The notes: a model not told the origin generated them from the sequence alone. Positions 34,336 through 43,282 are shown, counted from the first letter of the stretch. The stretch: DNA of 64,000 bases from Hungatella hathewayi (GCA_025149285.1 CP102274.1:2309501-2373500); one strand, 5' to 3'. Numbers and translations: made by a program.

Positions 34336-35991
34336 GTGAAGGTAGCAGTAACAATAGGCAGCGATCAGGCAGGAGATTCCGCTTTCGTAGTCTGGAGAGG
34401 ATTTGAAGAGTCAATTCGTAAAGCCGCGGCATTTGGCTATGACGGAGTAGAACTGGCTATGAGATCCGCGAACGATGTGGAAGCCTGTGATTTAAAACGA
34501 TGGCTGTCTGAAAGCGGAATGGAGGTGAGCTGTATTACTACCGGCAGGATGTTTGCAGAAGATCATCTGTATTTTACGCACCCTGATCCTGAGATCAGGA
34601 AAAGGGCGAAGGACAGTTATAAAAGTCTTATTGATATGGCATCAGAATATTGTAATCTGATCAATATCGGACGGGTCAGGGGTGAAAAGGGAAAAGAGCA
34701 GTCGGAGGAGGAGGCAGACAGGCTGTTTCTGGATGCTTACAGGGAAATTTGCAGCTACGCAGAAAAAAAGGGCGTTCAGGTATTAATTGAACCGGTGAAC
34801 CGGTATGAGATGAATTTGATTAACAGCCTGGATCAGGGAGCTGAGTTTTTGTCTCGTGCAGGATGTCCCAATGGGGGGCTCCATGCGGATGTATTCCACA
34901 TGAATATTGAAGATGACAGGATTGGGGAGAGCTTAATAAGGAACGGAAACTGGATCAAGTATGTACATATTGCTGATTCAAACAGGCTTGCGCCTGGCAG
35001 CGGCCATCTGGATTTTAATGAGATTTTCACTGCGTTAAAAAGGGCAGATTATGATGGCTGGATATCAATGGAGATGCTGCCGGGGAATGATCCCGATGAG
35101 GAGGTTAAAAAAGCACTCAAATACATTTCACCCTGGGTGAGCAGAAATGACTGTGAAGAAGAAAAAATGGAACAGCTGAGCCGTAAATTTCGAAAGGAAT
35201 TGATTCAGCTTCTTCACAGTAAGGGAACTGGCCATCCCGGCGGATCACTGTCCTGTGTGGAACTGCTGACCACGCTGTACTATAAGTTCTTGCGGGTGGA
35301 TCCCAAGTGCCCGGACAGAGAGGGGCGTGACCGCCTGATTCTGTCGAAAGGGCATGCGGCTCCGATCCTGTACTGCATTTTAGCCGAAAAAGGTTTCTTC
35401 CCTGTGGAAGAACTGGAAACGTTCCGACAGGCGGGAAGCCGGCTGCAGGGGCATCCCTGCCGCCACAAAACTCCTGGTATTGAATGTTCTTCCGGACCAT
35501 TGGGCCTGGGACTGGGGGCGGGACTCGGCATGGCTCTGGCAGAGAAGCTTAAGAAGAGTGACGCGAGGATTTTTGTAGTCATGGGAGATGGGGAGATTCA
35601 GGAAGGTGCCGTCTGGGAAGCAGCTTCTGCCGCGGTTAAATACAGGCTGGATCATCTGACTGCGGTTCTGGATTTTAATGGAGTTCAGCTGGATGGAACA
35701 CTGGAAGAAATTTTGCCTCCAGGTGATCTGGTAAAACGATGGGAGGCGGTCGGCTGGAATGTAATCAGTTGTGACGGGCACAGCATTCCGGAGATTATGA
35801 AGTCTGTTGAGCTGGCCAAACAGTGCAGGCAGAAGCCCAGTATCATCATTGCCAAAACAGTAAAGGGGAGAGGAGTGTCCTTTATGGAAGGAAGGCATCA
35901 GTGGCATGGGAAAGTCATAAATGATGAAGACTTCAAGAGGGCAATGCAGGAATTGGATATGGAAAGGGGGGAACAGAGTGCTGGCGAATGA
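34336..35991 (+). CDS. Fusion: TIM-barrel sugar epimerase/isomerase + transketolase N-terminal subunit
   Basis: 551 residues in one uninterrupted frame. Residues 1-272 are an AP_endonuc_2/xylose-isomerase-like barrel of the tagatose-3-epimerase type (VLIEPVNRYEMN and YDGWISMEMLPGND carry likely metal-binding Glu). Residues 278-551 are a complete transketolase N-subunit that binds the ThDP pyrophosphate: SKGTGHPGGSLS, LSKGHAAPILY and VMGDGEIQEGAVWEA. The join falls at six A (35162-35167) just before ATG 35167, the expected start of a free N-subunit. Gain or loss of one A would end the first frame within about 12 codons. It is either a true fusion or two overlapping genes joined by a one-base change or error. 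The GTG start 34336 follows GGGGGA. The C-subunit is next. Confidence 0.85.
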   Translation: MKVAVTIGSDQAGDSAFVVWRGFEESIRKAAAFGYDGVELAMRSANDVEACDLKRWLSESGMEVSCITTGRMFAEDHLYFTHPDPEIRKRAKDSYKSLIDMASEYCNLINIGRVRGEKGKEQSEEEADRLFLDAYREICSYAEKKGVQVLIEPVNRYEMNLINSLDQGAEFLSRAGCPNGGLHADVFHMNIEDDRIGESLIRNGNWIKYVHIADSNRLAPGSGHLDFNEIFTALKRADYDGWISMEMLPGNDPDEEVKKALKYISPWVSRNDCEEEKMEQLSRKFRKELIQLLHSKGTGHPGGSLSCVELLTTLYYKFLRVDPKCPDREGRDRLILSKGHAAPILYCILAEKGFFPVEELETFRQAGSRLQGHPCRHKTPGIECSSGPLGLGLGAGLGMALAEKLKKSDARIFVVMGDGEIQEGAVWEAASAAVKYRLDHLTAVLDFNGVQLDGTLEEILPPGDLVKRWEAVGWNVISCDGHSIPEIMKSVELAKQCRQKPSIIIAKTVKGRGVSFMEGRHQWHGKVINDEDFKRAMQELDMERGEQSAGE

Positions 35992-36955
35992 AGGTGGGAA
36001 AAGATATTGTTCTGTGCGCGAAGCCTATGGAAAAGCGCTGGCAGAATTGGGGAGAACAAATGAAAGCGTGGTAGTTCTGGAAGCCGATGTGGGAGGTTCC
36101 ACGAAATCATCACTTTTCGGTGGTGAATTTCCGGAACGGTATTTCAATATGGGTATCTGCGAACTGAATATGGTCAATACAGCAGCAGGACTGGCTATGG
36201 AAGGTTTTACTCCATTTGTAAATACGTTCGCGGTATTCATGACTTCCAGAGCTCTTGATCCGATTCAGAGTATGATTGCCTACGATGGTTTAAATGTAAA
36301 ACTTGCGGGGGCATATTGCGGGCTCTCTGATTCCTATGACGGGGCCAGTCACCAGGCAATCACTGATATAGCCGTCATGAGGACCATACCCGGTATGACC
36401 GTAGTGTCCGTCAGTGACGCGGCAGAGGCAGAGGCAGCAGTCCGTGCTCTGGCGGATTATCCGGGGCCTGCGTACTTAAGACTCAGCAGGGCAGATGCAC
36501 CGGTAATTTATGAAAGGGGATGTGATTTTAAGGTTGGAAAAGGAATCGTATGCAGGGACGGGAACGATGTAACCCTGATTGGAACCGGGACAGTCGTTTC
36601 GCGGTGCCTGGAGGCGGCAGCCAGGCTGAAAGAGCTGGGAATTGATGCAGCCGTGATTGATATGCATACGATAAAGCCAATAGATGAATCATTAATACTT
36701 AAGTATGCGAAAAGAACAAAAGCAATCGTAACCGTGGAGGAACATTCTGTCTGCGGAGGCTTTGGAAGTGCAGTGGCCGAGGTCATCGTAAAGAGATATC
36801 CCATACCGATGGACATCATCGGCATAGAAACGTTTGCCGAATCTGGGGATTATGAGGAATTGCTGGATAAATTCGGGTTGGGGAGCCAGAGAATTACAGA
36901 AGCGTGCAGACAAATTGTTCAGAGAAAGCAAAATTGGAAAGGGGATTCGTTATGA
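35978..36955 (+). CDS. Transketolase C-terminal subunit
   Basis: 325 residues: pyrimidine-binding domain (about 10-175; MGICELNMVNTAAGLAMEG carries the catalytic Glu) and transketolase C-domain (about 190-310; VTLIGTGTVVSRCLEAA). With the N-subunit it forms a split transketolase/DXS-like enzyme that moves two-carbon ketol units between sugar phosphates. Start GTG 35978 has AAAGGGGGG upstream and overlaps the 3' end of the fusion gene by 14 nt. The dedicated pair suggests a special substrate rather than the housekeeping pentose pathway. Confidence 0.92.
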   Translation: MLANEGGKRYCSVREAYGKALAELGRTNESVVVLEADVGGSTKSSLFGGEFPERYFNMGICELNMVNTAAGLAMEGFTPFVNTFAVFMTSRALDPIQSMIAYDGLNVKLAGAYCGLSDSYDGASHQAITDIAVMRTIPGMTVVSVSDAAEAEAAVRALADYPGPAYLRLSRADAPVIYERGCDFKVGKGIVCRDGNDVTLIGTGTVVSRCLEAAARLKELGIDAAVIDMHTIKPIDESLILKYAKRTKAIVTVEEHSVCGGFGSAVAEVIVKRYPIPMDIIGIETFAESGDYEELLDKFGLGSQRITEACRQIVQRKQNWKGDSL

Positions 36956-38292
36956 GAAGAAGCGGAAAGATGAAGATCGCGGCAGCATTATTACTCTGCA
37001 GCACAGTTGTTTTGGGGGCGTGTGGTTCGGAAAGCAGTCAGAATAAGGAAACTGCAAAAGTTACCGAAGCAGCGGGAACGGCAGCCAGTACGGAATTGGC
37101 AGCGGGAGAACCGGAAAAACAGGAAGATGGATTAACCGGGGAGTTGAATATCTTTGTACATGTGGGATCGATGGATATTAATCCGGTGATTGAAAAGATG
37201 CAGCAGGAGAATCCTGATTTAAAGATTAATTTGGAAATGGGTTCAGGAACCCAATATGAGACGGTGCTGAAGACCAAACTTTCGGCGGGAGAGGCTCCTG
37301 ATATTATGACGGTATGGCCGGGAAGCCGTACTGCTGATTATGCGGCGAAAGGTTATCTGGAAAAGCTGACAGAAGAACCATGGGCTGCCAGGATACCAGC
37401 AACCATTAATTCTGAATTCTCCCTTGAAGATGATTTATATGCCATGTGCTTTACGGTAGGAGGAGAAGGGCTCATTTATAATCAGGATCTGTTTGATCAG
37501 TATAATCTGTCAGTTCCTCAGAATTTTGATGAGCTGCTGAACGTATGCGAGACGTTTCAGAAAAATGGGGTACAGCCGTTTGCCTCGGGATACAAGGATG
37601 ACTGGGTTATTATGAGATATACCAATTCGGCGTTCGCAACGCTCGGATATGGAAGGGAACCTGACTTTGATAAGAAACTGGCATCGGGTGAGCTGGATTT
37701 TTCGTATCCGGGCTGGGTTGAACTGTTTGATAAATACGGTGTTCTTCTGGATAAACATTATTTCGGAGATGCCATACTGTCAACGGACAGCTCTCAGGCA
37801 ATTGCCGATTTTGCCACAGGAAAGACTGCCATGATGATTCATACTTCCTCTACGATCTCAGAAATTCGAAAGGTATCTCCTGATATGAAGTTAGGGCTGA
37901 CGGCAACACCGGTTAATAATGCAGGAGAAGAGCTGTATGCAAACTGGAAGAGCGGGCTTGGATTTGCAGTAAGCAGCAAGTCGAAGAATAAGGAAGCAGC
38001 AAAGCGTTTTCTGGAAATATGGGCAGATCCGGAAGTGAATGAGGCCCTTTACCACAACAATGGAGAGCCTACGATTTTAAATGATGTGCCGTCTACCGGA
38101 ACAGATCCGGCATTGCAGGATTTTTACAGCAAATTCGTCAGCACGGAAAAATTTGCACTGGGTGCTCATGACCGCTGGCCGGCAGGGATGTCGAATAACT
38201 GGAAAAAGAAGCTTCAGGAGTTTGTAGGCCGCCAGATCAATACAGAGCAGATGATTGACTGGCTCAATGAAGAGTATCAGAGCATGAAATAA
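36952..38292 (+). CDS. CUT1 ABC transporter sugar-binding lipoprotein
   Basis: 446 residues. Signal peptide with lipobox LGAC (Cys24), a spacer rich in E/A/T, then a SBP_bac_1/8 domain beginning near GELNIFVHVGSMD. It captures a sugar or sugar-like compound outside the membrane. Overlaps the stop of the transketolase gene by 4 nt (ATGA), so is translated with it. Two matching permeases follow directly; the ATPase is missing and is presumably shared. Confidence 0.95.
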   Translation: MRRSGKMKIAAALLLCSTVVLGACGSESSQNKETAKVTEAAGTAASTELAAGEPEKQEDGLTGELNIFVHVGSMDINPVIEKMQQENPDLKINLEMGSGTQYETVLKTKLSAGEAPDIMTVWPGSRTADYAAKGYLEKLTEEPWAARIPATINSEFSLEDDLYAMCFTVGGEGLIYNQDLFDQYNLSVPQNFDELLNVCETFQKNGVQPFASGYKDDWVIMRYTNSAFATLGYGREPDFDKKLASGELDFSYPGWVELFDKYGVLLDKHYFGDAILSTDSSQAIADFATGKTAMMIHTSSTISEIRKVSPDMKLGLTATPVNNAGEELYANWKSGLGFAVSSKSKNKEAAKRFLEIWADPEVNEALYHNNGEPTILNDVPSTGTDPALQDFYSKFVSTEKFALGAHDRWPAGMSNNWKKKLQEFVGRQINTEQMIDWLNEEYQSMK

Positions 38293-38317
38293 ATCTGAAA
38301 AGAAAGGCTGTGTTTTT

Positions 38318-39211
38318 ATGGTCAGGCGAAAAAGAATTTTTTATCAATCATTGTTGTTTATGCTGCCGGCCATTCTGATTGTAGTATGTGTGGATATCAT
38401 TCCTATTTTTCAAAATTTTTATTATTCGCTGTTTTCCTGGGATATTCTGGAGCCGTCCATGAAGTTTGTGGGACTTGATAACTTTATCAATTTCTTTAAA
38501 ATGGATGGCGCCAGGGGCGCCCTGAAGAATACCCTCATTTATGCAGTGCTGGCTGCTGTGCTGAAAAATATCGTGGGTCTTGGGCTTGCGCTTGTGTTAA
38601 ATTCAGGCTTAAAGACACAGAAATTTTTGAGAACGTGTATTTTGAGTACAACGATGATCAGCCTTGTTATCAGCGGGTATACATGGACGTATCTGTATCA
38701 TCCCGAATATGGTGTGGGCTATTTAATTGAAAAATATACGGGAATTTCCTTTTTAAATCAGGATTGGCTCGGAAATCCGAAACTGGCGTTATATGCGGTA
38801 CTGGTCGTGTCGATCTGGCAGATCGCAGGCAAATATATGGTTATTTACCTTGCCGGTTTGCAGACAGTCCCCAAGGACTTATATGAAGCAGGTAATATGG
38901 ACGGCGCGTCGGGCTTTAGCAGGTTTAGATATATTACGGCTCCGTTGATTATCCCTTCCTTCACAGTCGGTATCTTAAATGCAGTGATCCAGGGACTGAA
39001 GGTGTTCGATGAAATTTACTCCATGACAAGAGGCGGCCCGGGGTTTGCCTCAGAAACACTTACTACGCTGATGTATTCCCAGACCTTTTTCTACAGCGGA
39101 AAAGCGGGATTTGGTTCGGCAATCTCAGTGATTTTATTTGGAATTGTTTTAATTGTATCGTTACTCATCTCTTCTTATTTAAGAAAAAAGGAAGACGCGG
39201 TATATCAGTAG
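38318..39211 (+). CDS. CUT1 ABC permease (MalF/UgpA type)
   Basis: 297 residues with six helices; the N-terminus FMLPAILIVVCVDIIPIF and the ATPase-contact EAA loop LYEAGNMDGASGFSRFRYIT are diagnostic for the BPD_transp_1 family. Pairs with the next gene to form the channel. AAAGAAAGGCTG upstream is a weak ribosome binding site. Confidence 0.95.
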   Translation: MVRRKRIFYQSLLFMLPAILIVVCVDIIPIFQNFYYSLFSWDILEPSMKFVGLDNFINFFKMDGARGALKNTLIYAVLAAVLKNIVGLGLALVLNSGLKTQKFLRTCILSTTMISLVISGYTWTYLYHPEYGVGYLIEKYTGISFLNQDWLGNPKLALYAVLVVSIWQIAGKYMVIYLAGLQTVPKDLYEAGNMDGASGFSRFRYITAPLIIPSFTVGILNAVIQGLKVFDEIYSMTRGGPGFASETLTTLMYSQTFFYSGKAGFGSAISVILFGIVLIVSLLISSYLRKKEDAVYQ

Positions 39212-39227
39212 GACGGAGAAAATTATT

Positions 39228-40055
39228 ATGCAAAAAATTAGGCTGCGAAAAATTTTGTTGGAACTGGTGATGATTCTGTTTACCGTTATTTATATGTTTC
39301 CGGTGCTGAATCTGGTTTTTTCCTCACTAAAGTCAACCGGTGATCTGATGCGCAATCCGGTCGGCCTTCCTTCTGTTCTGGAATTGGGGAATTATGTAGT
39401 GGCCTGGACTAAAATGGATTACCCAAGAGCTTTTTTCAATACAGTGATTATATGTGGGGGATCGATTTTTTTCATTGTTGTTATCGGAGCCATGGCGGCA
39501 TATCCCATAGCCAGATACCGCACCAGATTCAACCAGGCAATGTATCTTTTCTTTCTGGCCACGATCATGATACCCGGTCAGGCCATCATGATACCGCTGG
39601 TACGACTGTTTTATAAAACAGGATTGGTTAATACCCATATCAGCCTGATCGTCTATTATACTGCGGCAGCAGTTCCTTTTGCCATATTTTTATTCACCGG
39701 TTTTATAAAAACAATACCGGGAGAGCTGGAAGAGGCTGCCTCCATAGACGGCAGCGGAGCGTACAGAACGTTCTGGCGAGTGATTTTTCCGCTGATGAAA
39801 TCTTCTGTAACTACTGTGATTATTCTTAACATTATGTGGATATGGAATGATTTTATGATGCCTATGGTACTGCTGCAGAGCGGAAAGATGAGAACTTTGA
39901 CACCATCCATATTTAATTTCTTTGAAGAGTTTGTTACACAGTGGAATTTTGCGTTTGCGGCTTCTGTGCTGGTTATGATACCGGGGATTTTAGTATTTCT
40001 TCTGCTTCAGAAGCATTTTATCGAAGGTATGGTAGCGGGAAGCGTTAAATCGTGA
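39228..40055 (+). CDS. CUT1 ABC permease (MalG/UgpE type)
   Basis: 275 residues, six helices. EAA loop: LEEAASIDGSGAYRTFWRVI. N-terminal VIYMFPVLNLVFSSLKS and C-terminal LLLQKHFIEGMVAGSVK match MalG-type permeases. Second channel subunit of the binding protein at 36952; substrate unknown, set by the operon's enzymes. Confidence 0.95.
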   Translation: MQKIRLRKILLELVMILFTVIYMFPVLNLVFSSLKSTGDLMRNPVGLPSVLELGNYVVAWTKMDYPRAFFNTVIICGGSIFFIVVIGAMAAYPIARYRTRFNQAMYLFFLATIMIPGQAIMIPLVRLFYKTGLVNTHISLIVYYTAAAVPFAIFLFTGFIKTIPGELEEAASIDGSGAYRTFWRVIFPLMKSSVTTVIILNIMWIWNDFMMPMVLLQSGKMRTLTPSIFNFFEEFVTQWNFAFAASVLVMIPGILVFLLLQKHFIEGMVAGSVKS

Positions 40056-40104
40056 ATGATAACGAGATGTGAGGCATTGTCCCAGAGGACAGGAAAGGAA
40101 GTTT

Positions 40105-41001
40105 ATGATTATGAATGATCGTATGATACCACAGATTCCTCCGACAGGAGAGGTTATGAGAATTTTGATTGATTCGGACGTTGCGACTGAAATTGACGAT
40201 TTATATGCATTGACCATAGCGTTTGGTCATCCGGAACGTTTTTTAATAGAAGGAATTGTTGCGGCCCATTTTTCAGGAAATGGCCCCTCCAATTCAAAAA
40301 AAATGTCTTTCGAACTGTTAAAGGAACTGCTTCAAAAATCAGGTATGGAAGGGAAGTTTCCAATAGCGGAAGGCTCACACCCAATGCAGTATGCCAATAC
40401 ACCAAATGACAGTGAAGGTGTTGACTTAATTATCCGGAAGGCCATGGAGTCAACACCGGAGGATCCCCTGTGGGTGATTGGAATCGGCGCAGCCACGGAT
40501 CTTGCCTGTGCACTGTTAAAAGCTCCGGATATCGTCTCCAGGGTCCGTTATGTGTTCCATGCAAGAAGTGAACACACCTGGCCGGACAGAAATGAGCAGT
40601 TTAATGTATATGGGGATATTATTGCGGCGCAGACATTACTGGAATCAGAAGTTCCTCTCATTTGGTTTGATACAGGTACGCATATTTGTGCTTCCTATGA
40701 AGAGACGGAAGAAAAACTGGCGCCTATGGGAGATTATGGGAAATTTCTTCATGAATTCAGAGACAGGGATGCGTGGTTTTGCCAGAGCGACAAGGGATTC
40801 TTTGATATGGGGGACTTCTCGTTTCTGTATCAGCCGGACTGGGGACTGTATGAGACTGTGGAAACGCCGGAAATGACGCGGTTTATGTACTTTAAGCATA
40901 CTCACAGGCATGGGAAGATGATGAGGGTTTACGATATTGATGTTAAGAAAACCTGGGATTTATTTTACGAAGCAGTAAACAATCTGCGAAAAGGAGTATA
41001 A
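40105..41001 (+). CDS. Nucleoside-hydrolase-family protein
   Basis: 298 residues. The N-terminus ILIDSDVATEIDDLYALT is a variant of the DTDxGxDD calcium-binding motif of inosine-uridine nucleoside hydrolases. GNGPSNSKKMSFELLKELL and WVIGIGAATDLACAL follow family positions. The enzyme would split an N-glycosidic (or similar) bond to give a free sugar and base. In this operon it may release the sugar that the isomerases then use. The ATG at 40105 follows AGGAAAGGAAG; the in-frame ATG 40111 is also possible. Confidence 0.82.
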   Translation: MIMNDRMIPQIPPTGEVMRILIDSDVATEIDDLYALTIAFGHPERFLIEGIVAAHFSGNGPSNSKKMSFELLKELLQKSGMEGKFPIAEGSHPMQYANTPNDSEGVDLIIRKAMESTPEDPLWVIGIGAATDLACALLKAPDIVSRVRYVFHARSEHTWPDRNEQFNVYGDIIAAQTLLESEVPLIWFDTGTHICASYEETEEKLAPMGDYGKFLHEFRDRDAWFCQSDKGFFDMGDFSFLYQPDWGLYETVETPEMTRFMYFKHTHRHGKMMRVYDIDVKKTWDLFYEAVNNLRKGV

Positions 41002-41002
41002 C

Positions 41003-41905
41003 ATGAAAGATCCAATTCAAAAATATTTTGATGTGGGAACAATTCAATGGATGACGTATCCACCACAGACATATCCAGTTTCTGAGGCTCTTAAAAAAAT
41101 TGCCTGCGACGACTATTTCGGAGCTGTTGAGATTACGCATATTGAAGATATGGAGGCCAGGAGACAGGTGAGAGAAATGTTGCGGCAGTCTCACTTAAGG
41201 GTAAGTTACGGTGCCCAGCCGGCACTTTTAGGGACGGGATTAAATCCCAATGACTTAGATGATGATAAGAGGCTGGAGGCTCAGAATCTGCTGATGGCAG
41301 CCGTAGATGAGGCCGAGTATATGGGAGCGGGTGGGATTGCATTTCTGTCGGGAAAATGGAAGGAGGAGGCGAAAGAACAGTCTTTTCGCCAGCTTTTAAA
41401 GACTTGCGAGGCGGTATGTCTGTATGCGTCAGAAAAAGGCATGATGGTGGAACTGGAGGTCTTTGACTTTGATATGGATAAGGCCGCCCTCATCGGACCG
41501 GCCCCCTATGCAGCCGAGTTTGCCGCGGAGATAAGAAAACGATGCAGTAATTTTGGACTTCTGGTGGATTTATCTCATTTCCCGACTACATATGAGACTT
41601 CGGAATTTGTAATTCGGACTTTGCGTCCCTATATCACTCATTTCCATATTGGAAATGCAGTCGTCCAGAAGGCAATGGAAGCCTATGGAGATCAGCATCC
41701 ACGCTTTGGTTTTCCGGGAAGCGCCAACGATACTGCGGAACTGCTGGATTTTTTTAGGATCTTAAAGGCGGAGGGATTTTTTTACTGCAGAAGGCCGTAT
41801 ACACTGTCGCTGGAAGTAAAACCATGGAAAAATGAAGATGGGGACATTATTCTGGCGAATACGAAGCGTGTCATTAACCGTGCATGGGCATTGTTGGAGG
41901 AATAG
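41003..41905 (+). CDS. TIM-barrel sugar isomerase/epimerase
   Basis: 300 residues of the AP_endonuc_2 (xylose-isomerase-like) fold. Family-like positions: GAVEITHIEDMEARRQV, MMVELEVFDFDMDKAAL with a metal-ligand Glu, LLVDLSHFP, and HFHIGNA; a final Glu is in LSLEVKPW. It is distinct from the barrel fused to the transketolase subunit, so the operon encodes two such enzymes. Separated by 1 nt from the nucleoside-hydrolase gene. Substrate unknown. Confidence 0.85.
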   Translation: MKDPIQKYFDVGTIQWMTYPPQTYPVSEALKKIACDDYFGAVEITHIEDMEARRQVREMLRQSHLRVSYGAQPALLGTGLNPNDLDDDKRLEAQNLLMAAVDEAEYMGAGGIAFLSGKWKEEAKEQSFRQLLKTCEAVCLYASEKGMMVELEVFDFDMDKAALIGPAPYAAEFAAEIRKRCSNFGLLVDLSHFPTTYETSEFVIRTLRPYITHFHIGNAVVQKAMEAYGDQHPRFGFPGSANDTAELLDFFRILKAEGFFYCRRPYTLSLEVKPWKNEDGDIILANTKRVINRAWALLEE

Positions 41906-41910
41906 AACAT

Positions 41911-42888
41911 ATGAAGATTGTTATTTTGGATGGCTATACGGAAAATCCGGGAGATTTATCGTGGGAGGATTTAGCTGCTTTGGGAGAGCTGGAAGTATAT
42001 GACAGAACACCTGCGGGTGAGATCGAGGAAAGGATGAGCGGGGCAGAGGCGGTGTTTACCAATAAGACACCTATATCACGCCATGCAATAGAGAACTGTC
42101 CGTCACTTAAATATATTGGAGTTCTGGCGACAGGATTTGACGTTGTGGACATCAGGGCGGCTGCAGAAGCCGGGATTACAGTCACCAATGTGCCCTCCTA
42201 TGGGACAGACGCAGTTGCCCAGTATACCATAGCGCTTCTGCTGGAACTCTGCCATCACGTGGGAGCACATTCAGACAGTGTAAAAGCAGGAGAATGGACG
42301 AAGAGTGCAGACTGGTGCTTCTGGAATTACCCATTGACAGAATTGTCGGGAAAGACTATGGGGATCATCGGGTTTGGAAGAATTGGCCAGAAAACAGCCA
42401 GGATTGCAGAGGCGCTTGGCATGGAGATAAAAGTATTCGACGCAGTCTGCCGAAAAGAACTGGAAACAGAGCACTGCCGGTATGCTGATCTGGAAGAACT
42501 GCTGGCAGTATCGGATGTGATCTGTCTGCATTGTCCTTTGAATTCCGGTACCAAAGGAATCATCAACCGCGATACAATAGCTAAAATGAAGGATGGTGTC
42601 CTCATTATCAATGACTCCAGAGGTCCTTTGATTGTGGAGAAGGACTTAAAAGAGGCTCTGGAGAGCGGAAAAGTAGCGGGAGCTGCCGTAGATGTGGTAT
42701 CAGAGGAGCCTGTCAGGGAAGATAATCCGCTTATGACAGCCCCAAACATGATTATTACACCGCATATTGCATGGGCCTCCAGAGAATCCAGAAAACGGCT
42801 GATGGATATCGCGGTGGATAATTTGAAAAGCTTTCTGCAAGGAAGGCCCCAGAATGTCGTATCTGTACTGCGGCAGGAAACAGTGTAA
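41911..42888 (+). CDS. D-2-hydroxyacid dehydrogenase (hydroxypyruvate/glycerate type)
   Basis: 325 residues. NAD-binding Rossmann motif GIIGFGRIGQKTARIAEALG, catalytic Arg in NDSRGPLIVEKDL, Glu in VVSEEPVREDNPL, and His in ITPHIAWASRES. It reduces a 2-keto acid such as hydroxypyruvate or glyoxylate, or the reverse. As the last gene of the operon it may dispose of a short keto acid made from the sugar. GGAGGAATAGAACAT precedes the ATG. Confidence 0.93.
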   Translation: MKIVILDGYTENPGDLSWEDLAALGELEVYDRTPAGEIEERMSGAEAVFTNKTPISRHAIENCPSLKYIGVLATGFDVVDIRAAAEAGITVTNVPSYGTDAVAQYTIALLLELCHHVGAHSDSVKAGEWTKSADWCFWNYPLTELSGKTMGIIGFGRIGQKTARIAEALGMEIKVFDAVCRKELETEHCRYADLEELLAVSDVICLHCPLNSGTKGIINRDTIAKMKDGVLIINDSRGPLIVEKDLKEALESGKVAGAAVDVVSEEPVREDNPLMTAPNMIITPHIAWASRESRKRLMDIAVDNLKSFLQGRPQNVVSVLRQETV

Positions 42889-42918
42889 GCAGCTGACTTT
42901 TGTATTATTAAAATTAAG

Positions 42919-42966
42919 ATGCATCTGTAAGTTACCGGATAAAGGTATTCCTTACAGATGTATTTT
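42919..42966 (+). terminator. Terminator of the LacI-controlled operon
   Basis: ATGCATCTGTAAG (42919-42931) pairs with CTTACAGATGTAT (42951-42963), 13 bp with one G-U, followed by TTTT. Confidence 0.85.
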
Positions 42967-43018
42967 ATTGCAGAAAAATGCATTAGATGGAACCTTGTTT
43001 TCAGCGGCACAGTAACAA

Positions 43019-43048
43019 TTGACAATTCCCCCCGGTTGATGGTAATAT
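43019..43048 (+). promoter_or_regulatory. Promoter of the RNA-repair cassette
   Basis: TTGACA (43019-43024), 18-nt spacer, TAATAT (43043-43048). The -10 box lies in the perfect 12-nt palindrome GGTAATATTACC (43041-43052), which may be an operator. Transcription from near 43056 leaves about 260 nt before the RNA ligase gene. Confidence 0.7.
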
Positions 43049-43055
43049 TACCCTG

Positions 43056-43282
43056 GATCAATAAGAGAGGGTGAGAACGATGTAATGGTTAGTTTATAAG
43101 CGAATCTGTAACCTGGGATGGAACGCATTATGCGGGCCGTCTTGTTTTGATACCCTTATAAACGATACTTTTACACCGTGCACACGCTCGAAAAAGAACT
43201 TCTTTTTCGTCTGTTTGTGTTGTGGATAGGTATGGGCCACAGCTTTTTTGTTTCACAGGAAGAATGAAGCCGTGGTGTAAAA
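43056..43282 (+). ncRNA. Candidate structured RNA / leader of the RNA ligase operon
   Basis: Several helices can be paired by eye: GTTTATAAG (43092-43100) with CTTATAAAC (43155-43163), enclosing a GC-rich region with a small CGCA/TGCG hairpin (43124-43134); CGAAAAAG (43189-43196) with CTTTTTCG (43202-43209); GTTGTGG (43219-43225) with CCACAGC (43237-43243) followed by six T (43244-43249), an intrinsic terminator; and TTTTACACC (43169-43177) with GGTGTAAAA (43274-43282), extendable by three pairs, which encloses the terminator. It may be a free RNA of about 195 nt or an attenuated leader. No known RNA family was recognised, and no open frame fits it. Confidence 0.55.
43219..43249 (+). terminator. 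Intrinsic terminator inside the RNA ligase leader
   Basis: Seven-bp stem (43219-43225 with 43237-43243, one G-U), 11-nt loop and TTTTTT. It lies 66 nt before the RNA ligase gene, so read-through must occur or be controlled for the operon to be expressed. Confidence 0.65.

Noticed and set aside
43092..43163. A tRNA gene in the first domain of the RNA-ligase leader
   Set aside because: The 9-bp closing helix is suggestive, but D, anticodon and T arms cannot be drawn.
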